From the NCBI GenBank assembly GCA_900766265.1, contig CAAFUS010000013.1, positions 310,001 through 374,000 on the forward strand: a stretch of DNA of 64,000 nucleotides, in the 5' to 3' direction. The notes beneath the pieces are model-generated. The model ran no database searches. It saw only the letters and a program-made list of their open reading frames with translations, and was not told the origin of the DNA. The DNA is from Pseudomonadaceae bacterium (GTDB lineage Bacteria; Pseudomonadota; Gammaproteobacteria; Pseudomonadales; Pseudomonadaceae). The position numbers and the translations under genes are program-made. Below, piece after piece: positions 55,497 to 63,508 of this stretch (the first letter of the stretch is position 1; the number at the start of each line of letters is the position of its first letter).

Positions 55497-57326
55497 GTGC
55501 CAATTCAGATTATCGGTTTGCTGCTCTGTCTGTTTTTCGTTCCCGGCCTCGGTGCTGCCCCGTTATTGCTATCGGACGAGCAGTCTTCGGTGCGCCTGGC
55601 GCAGCAGCTCGAATATCTTTTACCCGACCAGCGACTGGACTTCGCAGAGGCGAGCCGAGTAGAGGGGTGGCAATCGGTCACCGGCTCTTCGCTTAGCCTC
55701 GGCCGTCAATCTGGCGCCGTATGGGTACGGATGGCGCTCTACAACGGGTCACGGCAGCCTGACTGGCGCCTTATGGTGGAATGGCCGATTCTCGACCGCA
55801 TCGAGCTGAGGGTACTGGATCCGGCCAGTGGTCAGTGGAGTGCCACTTGGATGGCTGGCGACCATTTGCCGTTGAGTGCCTGGCCCGAGCCCGCACGACA
55901 GCCCACGTTCCCGCTGCAGCTGCCATTGGGCGAGACGCGCTGGGTGTATCTGCAGTTGCAGAGTGCCGAGAATCTGGTCGCTCCCATGCAGCTGCTGACC
56001 GAACCCGCCTACGCGCAGTACGAGATGAGGCAGAGGACCCTGCTCGGACTGTTCTTTGGCGCCATGCTGGCGGTACTTCTCTACAACCTCAGCCTCTATG
56101 CCTTCACCCGGGATTCCAGTTACGCCTGGTACTCCCTCTATCTGCTCGGCGTCGTGGTGTACGAACTGGCCTTGACCGGATTCGGCGTGCTGTTTCTCTG
56201 GCCCGAGCTGGGGCGCCTCGCAGGGCTCATCTACGTGCTGTCCGCCGCCTGGAGCTTCTTCGCCGCGACGCTGTTCGCGCGAGTTTTCCTGCATATGCGT
56301 CACCATGGCGGCTGGGTGCTGTGGGCCAACAACGCGTTGCTTGGCTACTGGACGGTAGTGCTCCTGCTGGTCGTGGTGCGCCCCCAGTTCCTGCATGCGC
56401 TGGCCATCCCGCTGGTGGCGATGATGAGCTGCCTGCTGGCGTTTGCCTCGGCGATCAGCCTGTGGCGTCGAGGAGACCGCTCGGCGCCCCTGTTCAGCGT
56501 GGCGTGGTTTTTCCTTATTACCGGTACGGTGGTGCACGTCGCCGCGCTGCAGGGGGTGTTGCCCGTCAACCAGCTCACCCTGCGTATGCAGACCGTCGGC
56601 TTCTTCGCCGAATTCATTCTCCTGTCGGTGGCGCTGGCGCATCGCATCAATAACGAACGGTCCGCCCGCATCGCGGCGCAGACGGCCTTGATCGGCGAGC
56701 GTGAGGCACGCCTGGAAACCCAGGAGCGGCTGCTTTCCGAGCAGGCCCGTGCGAACGAAGAACTCGAGCGCAGGGTCGTCGAGCGAACCACTGAGCTGCA
56801 GCAGTCCACCCGTGAGTTGGCCCAGGCCAATGCGGAGCTGACCCGTCTGAGCGATACCGACCCGCTGACCCAGCTGGCCAACCGGCGTTATTGCGACCGG
56901 CAGCTGGAGCTGCAGAGCAACAAGCCGCTGGCGGTGATGGTCATCGACATCGACCATTTCAAGCGCGTCAACGATCGCTACGGCCACCCGGTCGGCGATC
57001 GTTGCATCAATGCCGTGGCCGATGTGCTGCGGCGTAACGCCCAGCGCCGTGGCGATCTGGCGGCGCGGTACGGCGGAGAGGAATTCCTCGTGCTGCTCAG
57101 CGATATCGACGCCGCCAACGCCGCCCTTCGCGCCGAAGAGATCCGTGCCGAGGTCGCATCGCTGAGCCTGCTGGCAAGCGGCGAACGGGTGCCGATCAGC
57201 GTGAGCATCGGACTGGCCGTGCACGACGGAGGGACTCCCTTGAGCATGAGCGAGTTGATCGGAGCGGCGGACCGTGCGCTCTATGCTGCCAAGGGGGCAG
57301 GGCGCAACCAGGTCTGCTGTGCATAA
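55497..57326 (+). CDS. 7TMR-DISM diguanylate cyclase
   Basis: The 609-residue protein starts at GTG and has a signal sequence (to about GLGAAP), a periplasmic 7TMR-DISM extracellular domain (about 30-165), seven membrane helices (about 180-385), a coiled coil (about 390-445) and a GGDEF domain with GGEEF at 526-530 and an RRGD inhibitory site. It should sense an extracellular ligand and produce cyclic di-GMP. The third such enzyme in this window, it sits between an M23 peptidase and the CorC/HlyC-like gene in the phosphate region. No Pho box is obvious upstream. Confidence 0.9.
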   Translation: MPIQIIGLLLCLFFVPGLGAAPLLLSDEQSSVRLAQQLEYLLPDQRLDFAEASRVEGWQSVTGSSLSLGRQSGAVWVRMALYNGSRQPDWRLMVEWPILDRIELRVLDPASGQWSATWMAGDHLPLSAWPEPARQPTFPLQLPLGETRWVYLQLQSAENLVAPMQLLTEPAYAQYEMRQRTLLGLFFGAMLAVLLYNLSLYAFTRDSSYAWYSLYLLGVVVYELALTGFGVLFLWPELGRLAGLIYVLSAAWSFFAATLFARVFLHMRHHGGWVLWANNALLGYWTVVLLLVVVRPQFLHALAIPLVAMMSCLLAFASAISLWRRGDRSAPLFSVAWFFLITGTVVHVAALQGVLPVNQLTLRMQTVGFFAEFILLSVALAHRINNERSARIAAQTALIGEREARLETQERLLSEQARANEELERRVVERTTELQQSTRELAQANAELTRLSDTDPLTQLANRRYCDRQLELQSNKPLAVMVIDIDHFKRVNDRYGHPVGDRCINAVADVLRRNAQRRGDLAARYGGEEFLVLLSDIDAANAALRAEEIRAEVASLSLLASGERVPISVSIGLAVHDGGTPLSMSELIGAADRALYAAKGAGRNQVCCA

Positions 57327-57377
57327 AGCGCCGCCCCGGCCGGCCATGGTGCAGGGCTCCATGGGACGGTCTAGCGA

Positions 57378-58718
57378 CTATTCCAGCTTGAGCACCTTGG
57401 CCAGCACGATCTTCGGGCCGCGCATCTTCTTGATGATGACTCGCAGGCCTTCGACTTCCAGCGCCTCGTCCTCTTCCGGGACCCGATTGAGGGTGTCATA
57501 GACCAGCCCGGCGAGGGTTTCGGCTTCGACATGGTCGAGGTCGACGTCCAGTAGCCGCTCCACCTTGAACAGCGGGGTGTCGCCGCGCACCAGCAACTTG
57601 CCCGGCTGATAAGCGAGGATGCCACGCTCGGCCTTGCGGTGTTCGTCCTGGATGTCGCCTACCAGCACTTCGAGCACGTCTTCCATGGTCAAAAAGCCAA
57701 TGACCTTGTGGTCGCCTTCCTCGACCAGCACGAAATGCGCGCCGCCCTGGCGGAACTGTTCGAGCAGGGTGGCCAGCGGCAGGTTCTTCGAGACCCGCTC
57801 CAGCGGCCGCAGCAGGGTGTTGAAGTCGATGGCTTCGGTCAGGCCATCGTTGGCCGCCAGCGCCAGCAGCAGGTCCTTGATGTGGAGCAGGCCGACGTAC
57901 TCGCCACGGCTGCTGTCATAGACCGGGTAGCGGCTGTACTTGTGGCGGCGGATCAGGCTGAGCACGTCCGGCAGGCTTGCGTCGTGTTCGAGCTGCACCA
58001 GATCCTCGCGCGAGCTGGCCCAGTCCACCACCTCCAGTTCGCTCATCTGGACCACCGAGGCAAGGACGCGGATGCCCTGGTCGCTGGGGTCGATCGCGCG
58101 GCTCGAATGAAGGATCAGTTTGAGCTCTTCGCGGCTGTAGTGGTGCTCGTGGCTGAAGTCCGGCTCGCCCTGGCCGGCGACCCGCAGGATCGCGTTGGCG
58201 CTGGCGTTGAGCAGGTAGATGGCCGGGTACATCAGCCAGTAGAACAGGTACAGCGGCACCGCTGTCCACAGCGAGAGCAGCTCCGGCTTGCGAATCGCCC
58301 AGGACTTGGGCGCCAGTTCGCCGATCACGATGTGCAGGTAGGAAATGATGAAGAACGCAGTGAAGAAGGCGATCGCGTGGACCAGCGCAGCGGACTGGAT
58401 GCCCAGCGAGCCCAGTACGGGTTCGAGCAGGTGGGCGAAGGCCGGCTCGCCGACCCAGCCCAGGCCCAGCGAGGCGAGGGTGATGCCCAACTGACAGGCC
58501 GACAGGTAGGCGTCGAGCTGGTTATGCACGGTACGCAGGATGCGGCCACGCCAGCCGTGGTCCCGCGCGAGGGTCTCGACCTTGGTCGCGCGCAGCTTGA
58601 CCATGGCGAACTCGGCGGCGACGAAGAAGCCGTTGAGCAGAACCAGGAGCAGGGCGAAGAGAATCAGGCCGAAATCGGCGAAGTACGAGGTTGCGCTATA
58701 CGCGGGGGAAGGGTCCAT
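57378..58718 (-). CDS. CNNM/CBS-domain membrane protein, CorC/HlyC-like
   Basis: The 446-residue protein has an N-terminal CNNM transmembrane domain (about 15-200, FFVAAEFAMVKLRATKVE), a pair of CBS domains (about 220-345, SRYPVYDSSRGEYVGLLHIKD), and a C-terminal transporter-associated (CorC_HlyC) domain. It belongs to the UPF0053 group, which is linked to Mg2+ or Co2+ efflux, though earlier called haemolysin-like. It follows phoR on the same strand after 77 bases. The exact ion is unknown. Confidence 0.9.
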   Translation of the reverse strand: MDPSPAYSATSYFADFGLILFALLLVLLNGFFVAAEFAMVKLRATKVETLARDHGWRGRILRTVHNQLDAYLSACQLGITLASLGLGWVGEPAFAHLLEPVLGSLGIQSAALVHAIAFFTAFFIISYLHIVIGELAPKSWAIRKPELLSLWTAVPLYLFYWLMYPAIYLLNASANAILRVAGQGEPDFSHEHHYSREELKLILHSSRAIDPSDQGIRVLASVVQMSELEVVDWASSREDLVQLEHDASLPDVLSLIRRHKYSRYPVYDSSRGEYVGLLHIKDLLLALAANDGLTEAIDFNTLLRPLERVSKNLPLATLLEQFRQGGAHFVLVEEGDHKVIGFLTMEDVLEVLVGDIQDEHRKAERGILAYQPGKLLVRGDTPLFKVERLLDVDLDHVEAETLAGLVYDTLNRVPEEDEALEVEGLRVIIKKMRGPKIVLAKVLKLE

Positions 58719-58795
58719 GAGCGTTGGGGAAGTCTATGACGCCTAGAAGATGGAGTCGAACGGCTGGGAATGCAAGAGCAGGTGCCGTGATCTCG

Positions 58796-60097
58796 TCAGG
58801 TCCTGGCGACCTGTGACGGCTGGAAGTGACAGGTGAAAACGCTTCCCTTGCCCGGCGTGCTGTTGATATCCAGGCGGCCCTGATGGCGTAGCAGCACATG
58901 CTTGACGATGGCCAGGCCGAGCCCGGTGCCGCCCGTGCTGCTGGCACGGCTGGAATCGACCCGGTAGAAGCGCTCGGTGAGCCTGGGCAGGTGCTTGGCT
59001 TCGATACCCGGACCGTTGTCCTGCACGCTCAGGTGCGCGCCCTGCTCGTTGCCCCACCAGTGGATGTGAATCTCGCCGCCGGCGGGGGTGTACTTGACCG
59101 CGTTGAACACCAGGTTGGAGAAGGCGCTGCGCAGCTCGGTCTCGCTGCCCTTGAGCTGCAGCCCGGTGTCCGCCTCGAGCGTGATGCGGTGTTTCTTCTC
59201 CGCGGAGAGCGCCAGGGCGTCGCTTCGGATCGATTGCAACAGTGGCTCGACCGCCACCGGCTGGTTGTTGGATGGATAGGTGGTCGCTTCTAGCTTGGCC
59301 AGCAGCAGCAGGTCGTTGAGCAAGTGCTGCATGCGCCCGGCCTGCTGGTTCATCTGCAGCAGCGGCCGTTGCCAGCGTGGGTTCACCTGGTCGACGTTTT
59401 CCAGCAGTGTCTCCAGGTAGCCGGCAATCACCGTCAGCGGCGTGCGCAGCTCGTGGGACACGTTGGCGACGAAGTCCTTGCGCATCTGTTCCAGTAGATG
59501 CAGGCGGGTGACGTCACGCACAACCATTAGATGCTCGCTGTTGCCGTAGCGGGTCAGGTGGATCTGCAGGTGGACACGGTCGTTGACCGGGGAGGGTAGC
59601 TCCAGGGGTTCCTGGTGCCGACCGCTTTCGAAATAGTCCTTGAACGCAGGATGGCGGACCAGGTTGGTGATCGGATGGCCGCTGTCCTGAGGGTCTTTCA
59701 GCCCGAGCAGCCGGTTGGCGGCGCTGTTCCACCATTCCAGGTTGCCGTCGCTGTCGAGCATGATCACCGCGTCCTTGAGGGCCGCGGTCGACTCCTGGAC
59801 GCGGTCGATGATCGCCTGCAGGCGCCGCCGGGCGCGCAGATCGTCGCGTTGCAGTTTGTACAGGCAGTCGAACACCTCGCCCCAGATGCCGTAGCCGTCC
59901 GGCGGCGGTTCTTCGGGCTGATGGTTCGTGAGCCACTTGTGCAAGCGCAGCAGCTGCACCAGTGTCCAGCCCAGATAGAGCGCCAGGCCCACCACCAGCG
60001 ACCAGGCGTACTCGTCGGTCAGCAACCCGAGCAGCAGGGAGGCGACCACCATGAGCAGCAGGCGGCGCACCACCGCGCCGCGCCAGTCCGGATTCAA
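58796..60097 (-). CDS. phoR: Phosphate regulon sensor kinase PhoR
   Basis: The 433-residue kinase has two close N-terminal helices (about 10-50) with almost no periplasmic part, a PAS domain (about 95-200), phosphoacceptor His215 in VANVSHELRTPLTVI, and an ATPase domain with NLVFNAVKYTPAGGE, DNGPGIE and GTGLGLAIV. This is standard PhoR. It reads phosphate status through PstSCAB and PhoU and phosphorylates PhoB. It is transcribed after phoB with an 84-base gap. Confidence 0.96.
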   Translation of the reverse strand: MNPDWRGAVVRRLLLMVVASLLLGLLTDEYAWSLVVGLALYLGWTLVQLLRLHKWLTNHQPEEPPPDGYGIWGEVFDCLYKLQRDDLRARRRLQAIIDRVQESTAALKDAVIMLDSDGNLEWWNSAANRLLGLKDPQDSGHPITNLVRHPAFKDYFESGRHQEPLELPSPVNDRVHLQIHLTRYGNSEHLMVVRDVTRLHLLEQMRKDFVANVSHELRTPLTVIAGYLETLLENVDQVNPRWQRPLLQMNQQAGRMQHLLNDLLLLAKLEATTYPSNNQPVAVEPLLQSIRSDALALSAEKKHRITLEADTGLQLKGSETELRSAFSNLVFNAVKYTPAGGEIHIHWWGNEQGAHLSVQDNGPGIEAKHLPRLTERFYRVDSSRASSTGGTGLGLAIVKHVLLRHQGRLDINSTPGKGSVFTCHFQPSQVART

Positions 60098-60181
60098 CGG
60101 TGGCGCTCCTGCGGGTGAGGGATACGGCGGGGGGCGGGGTGAAGCCGGTCAGCGTACGGGGCTGCCATTGCCAGTCCTGGC

Positions 60182-60871
60182 TCAGTTCTTGGTGGAAAAA
60201 CGATAGCCGGTTCCGCGCACCGTCTGCACCAGATTTTCATAGACCTCGCCCAGCGCCTTGCGCAGCCGGCGGATGTGTACGTCCACCGTGCGTTCTTCGA
60301 CATAGACGTTGCCGCCCCAGACCTGGTCGAGAAGCTGGCCACGGGTGTAGGCGCGCTCCTGATGGGTCATGAAGAACTGCAGTAGCCGGTATTCGGTGGG
60401 GCCCATCTCGGCGGGGCGGCCGTCGATGGTGACGCGGTGGCTGACCGGGTCCAGCAACAGGCCGCCCACCTCGATGGGTGCTTCGCTGTCTGCCGGTCCG
60501 GCACGGCGCAGCACCGCCTTCAGGCGCGCCACCAGCTCGCGGGGCGAGAAGGGCTTGGTGATGTAGTCGTCGGCACCGACCTCCAGACCCTGGATCTTGT
60601 TGTCCTCTTCGTCCTTGGCTGTGAGCATCACGATGGGGATGCCGGCGGTCAGGTCGTCGCGCTTGAGGCGTCGTGCCAGTTCGATCCCCGAGGTGCCGGG
60701 CAGCATCCAGTCCAGCAGGATCAGGTCCGGCTGGCGGTCGATGATCAAGGCGTGGGCCTGCTGGGTGTTTTCCGCTTCCAGGCATTCATAACCGGCCATC
60801 TCCAGCGCGACGACGATCATCTCGCGAATCGGCGCCTCGTCGTCGACGATCAGAATGTTCTTGCCACTCAT
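60182..60871 (-). CDS. phoB: Phosphate regulon response regulator PhoB
   Basis: The 229-residue regulator has a receiver domain with phosphoacceptor Asp54 in ILLDWMLPGTSG and a winged-helix domain (about 130-225) with MGPTEYRLLQFFMTHQERAYTRG and the recognition helix ERTVDVHIRRLRKAL. PhoB binds Pho boxes when phosphorylated. A Pho box lies about 50 bases upstream, so it should autoregulate. phoR follows on the same strand. Confidence 0.97.
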   Translation of the reverse strand: MSGKNILIVDDEAPIREMIVVALEMAGYECLEAENTQQAHALIIDRQPDLILLDWMLPGTSGIELARRLKRDDLTAGIPIVMLTAKDEEDNKIQGLEVGADDYITKPFSPRELVARLKAVLRRAGPADSEAPIEVGGLLLDPVSHRVTIDGRPAEMGPTEYRLLQFFMTHQERAYTRGQLLDQVWGGNVYVEERTVDVHIRRLRKALGEVYENLVQTVRGTGYRFSTKN

Positions 60872-60920
60872 GCTCGAGCCTCGGGTCGTTTCTTGTCCGT
60901 GGGCATTAGATAACGGAAAT

Positions 60921-60938
60921 GTTGCAGAGGTGTGACAA
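60921..60938 (-). promoter_or_regulatory. Pho box upstream of phoB
   Basis: The reverse strand reads TTGTCAC, ACCT, CTGCAAC, a two-half-site Pho box. A TATCTAAT -10-like sequence lies about ten bases downstream. Confidence 0.65.
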
Positions 60939-60992
60939 GAAAACGATCCCTTCAGGCATGGATTCGATTTATCTCACATATTGGGAGTGTAA

Positions 60993-61014
60993 CTCGTATA
61001 TTGAGATATGCGAG
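60993..61014. promoter_or_regulatory. Inverted repeat before the IclR gene, candidate operator
   Basis: CTCGTATAT and ATATGCGAG flank TGAG; the arms differ at one position. It lies 33 bases before the ATG of the IclR gene, in an AT-rich stretch that probably holds its promoter, so autoregulation is likely. Confidence 0.55.
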
Positions 61015-61047
61015 ACGCGCTTCTACTATCCATCGCAGGAGAACACC

Positions 61048-61839
61048 ATGACCGATTACAACAAGACCCAGGCTCCCCTGGGCGCCCAGGCGCTCTTTCG
61101 CGGGTTGGCCGTGATCGAAGCGGTGTCCGGCGGCGCCCACTCCCTCGCCGAGATTGGCCTTGCGGTCGGCTGCACGCGCAGCACGACCCATCGACTGGTC
61201 GTCGCGCTGGTTCAGGCCGACTACCTGCGCAGCGATGCGCAGGGCTATCGACTCGGCCCACGTCTAATTGAGCTCGGCTACAAGGCGCGCGGGCAGATGC
61301 CGTTGATACGCCTTGCCCGCCTGCACCTGCAGCGCCTGGCCGACCTGACCCAGGACACCATCCACCTGGGCGTGCGCGAAGCGGGCGACGTGCTCTACAT
61401 CGACAAGCTCTCCAGTACCCGTGGCCTGGAGATGCGTTCGCGCATCGGGCTGCGCATGCCGCTGGCTCTCACCGGTATCGGCAAGTCGCTGATGCTCGAC
61501 CTCAGCGCCCAGGAATGGGAGACGCTGTACCAGGAGGGCATGCAGCGCCGCGCGGGCCAGCCCGGGTTGCGGGAGGTATTCACCGACTGGGACGAATACC
61601 AGGCGCAGATGTGCGAGTACGCCGCCGGCGGCTTCAGCTTCGATCTGGAAGAAAACGAGCTTGGTGTGCGCTGCGTCGCGGCCCCGGTACGCGACGCTGG
61701 TGGCGAGATCGTCGCCGCCATCAGCGTGGCGAGCGCGATTCCCTACATGCCCGAGGAACGCCTGGAGGCATTGCGTCCGGCGGTGATCGAGTGCGCCCAG
61801 GCGATTTCCGCCGAACTCGGATGGAGGAGGGCTTCATGA
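61048..61839 (+). CDS. IclR-family transcriptional regulator
   Basis: The 263-residue protein has a winged helix-turn-helix (about 12-70, SLAEIGLAVGCTRSTTHRLVVAL) and an IclR effector domain (about 85-255, LGVREAGDVLYIDKLSS and YAAGGFSFDLEENELGVRCVAAPV). It should control the galactonate-type genes that follow. I start at 61048, with an AGGAGA site, rather than at the upstream frame limit. The stop overlaps dgoK by four bases, so the whole block is one operon. Confidence 0.92.
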   Translation: MTDYNKTQAPLGAQALFRGLAVIEAVSGGAHSLAEIGLAVGCTRSTTHRLVVALVQADYLRSDAQGYRLGPRLIELGYKARGQMPLIRLARLHLQRLADLTQDTIHLGVREAGDVLYIDKLSSTRGLEMRSRIGLRMPLALTGIGKSLMLDLSAQEWETLYQEGMQRRAGQPGLREVFTDWDEYQAQMCEYAAGGFSFDLEENELGVRCVAAPVRDAGGEIVAAISVASAIPYMPEERLEALRPAVIECAQAISAELGWRRAS

Positions 61840-62807
61840 GCATCGGCCTTGTGCCACGCCTGATCGGCCTCGACTGGGGCACATCGAGCCTGCGCGCGTA
61901 CCTGCTCGGCGAGCGCGCGCAGGTCCTCGAAGAACGCGCGCGACCTTGGGGCGTGCAGCACACGCCCGGTGGCGATTTCGCGGCGGCCTTCGCCGAGCTG
62001 GTCGGCGACTGGCGCCAGGCCTGGCCCGGCTTGCCAGCTGTGGCTTCAGGAATGATCGGCAGCCGCCAGGGCTGGCGAGAGGTGCCCTACGTCGCCTGCC
62101 CGGCGGGGCAGGACAGCCTGGCCGAAGGGCTGCTGCGCTTCGACACCGGTCGCGGCGATCTGCACCTGGTACCCGGCGTGATGCAGGGCGGGGCGCTGCC
62201 CAACGTGCTGCGCGGCGAAGAAACCCAGGTGATCGGTGCCATGGCACTGGAGCCGGCACTGGCCGAGCAGGCGATGCTGGTTTTACCCGGCACCCACAGC
62301 AAGTGGGCCAGCGTGCGGGAGGGTCGCTTGTGCAGCTTCGCCACCTATATGACGGGTGAGCTGTATGCCGTGCTGCGTGACCACTCCATTCTCGGCCGGC
62401 CGGCCCGCGAGGGAGGCAGCCGAACCAGCGACGCCGCCTTTGCCGCCGGGCTGGTGGCGGCGCGCGACGCCGGCGCGCCGGGACTGTCCGCACGACTGTT
62501 CACTGCCCGCAGCCTGGTCCTGGCCGGGGCGCTGGGCGCCGATGAAAGCCTGGACTATCTCTCCGGCCTGCTGATCGGCGAAGAGCTGCGCAGCGTGCTG
62601 GCCGGCCATCCCGAGCTGGCGCAAACGCCGCTGGTGTTGCTGGGCGATGCCGCGCTGTGCGCCCGCTATGAGATCGCCTTCGACCTGTTCGGCCTCGATG
62701 CGGTACGACGGCTCGAGCACGCCACGGTCGCCGGACTTTGGCGCATCGCCGAAGCTGCCGGCCTGCTGGCTGCCTCTTTCGACCATGGAGCACCCCGCGA
62801 TGTTTGA
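61836..62807 (+). CDS. dgoK: 2-dehydro-3-deoxygalactonokinase DgoK
   Basis: The 323-residue kinase starts MSIGLVPRLIGLDWGTSSLR, with the phosphate loop DWGTSSLRAYLLG, a second motif ASGMIGSRQGWREVPYV, and LPGTHSKWASV near 150, all typical of DgoK. It phosphorylates 2-keto-3-deoxy-galactonate with ATP to the 6-phosphate. Its start overlaps the iclR stop (ATGA), and its stop overlaps the start of the aldolase gene. Confidence 0.92.
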   Translation: MSIGLVPRLIGLDWGTSSLRAYLLGERAQVLEERARPWGVQHTPGGDFAAAFAELVGDWRQAWPGLPAVASGMIGSRQGWREVPYVACPAGQDSLAEGLLRFDTGRGDLHLVPGVMQGGALPNVLRGEETQVIGAMALEPALAEQAMLVLPGTHSKWASVREGRLCSFATYMTGELYAVLRDHSILGRPAREGGSRTSDAAFAAGLVAARDAGAPGLSARLFTARSLVLAGALGADESLDYLSGLLIGEELRSVLAGHPELAQTPLVLLGDAALCARYEIAFDLFGLDAVRRLEHATVAGLWRIAEAAGLLAASFDHGAPRDV

Positions 62808-63420
62808 AGACTGCATGCGCCAATTACCGCTGATCGCGATCCTGCGCGGGATCACCCCCGAAGAGGTGGTCCAGGTGGGGCGTGCGCTTCATGACGCCGG
62901 CTTTCGGCTGATCGAAGTGCCGCTCAACTCGCCCCGACCGCTGGAAAGCATCGCGCGGCTGGCCGAAGTGCTGGGCGGCGATTGCCTGGTCGGCGCCGGC
63001 ACCGTGCTCAGTGTCGAGCAGGTCCGGCAGGTGGCCGCTGCGGGCGGCCGCCTGGTGGTCGCGCCGAATGCCGATGGCGCGGTGATTCGCGAAGCCAAGG
63101 CGGCCAGCCTGTTCAGCGCGCCGGGTGTCGCCACGCCGACCGAGGCCTTCTCGGCACTCGCGGCGGGCGCCGATGCGCTGAAGCTGTTCCCGGCCGAGCA
63201 GTTCGGCCCGCCCGTGGTGAAAGCTTGGCGGGCCGTGTTGCCGGTCGATTGTCCGCTGCTGCCTGTCGGCGGCATCACGCCGGCTGGCATGGAGGCGTAT
63301 GTGCGTGCCGGCGCTCAGGGTTTCGGCCTCGGCTCGGCGCTGTACCGCCCCGGGATGGACGCCACTGAAGTCGGCCGCAACGCGCTGGCCTTCGCCCGCG
63401 CCTGGCAGGCGCTGCACTGA
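62800..63420 (+). CDS. dgoA: 2-dehydro-3-deoxy-6-phosphogalactonate aldolase DgoA
   Basis: The 206-residue enzyme is a class I aldolase with IEVPLNSPRPLESI near residue 40 (the catalytic Glu), LVGAGTVLSVEQV near 62 and the Schiff-base Lys in ALKLFPAEQFGP near 128. The LNSP motif separates DgoA from KDPG aldolase. It splits the keto-deoxy-phosphogalactonate made by DgoK into pyruvate and glyceraldehyde-3-phosphate. The start has GGAG nine bases upstream; an ATG five codons earlier is also in frame. The dehydratase gene (dgoD) is not in this window. Confidence 0.92.
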   Translation: MFEDCMRQLPLIAILRGITPEEVVQVGRALHDAGFRLIEVPLNSPRPLESIARLAEVLGGDCLVGAGTVLSVEQVRQVAAAGGRLVVAPNADGAVIREAKAASLFSAPGVATPTEAFSALAAGADALKLFPAEQFGPPVVKAWRAVLPVDCPLLPVGGITPAGMEAYVRAGAQGFGLGSALYRPGMDATEVGRNALAFARAWQALH

Positions 63421-63508
63421 CCGGGCATCGAACCGCTACAACCGCCGCCACGACCTGGCGGTGGCGCTGAAAACAGCCGTACCCACAAAAATAAAAGGAG
63501 AGCTGGTC

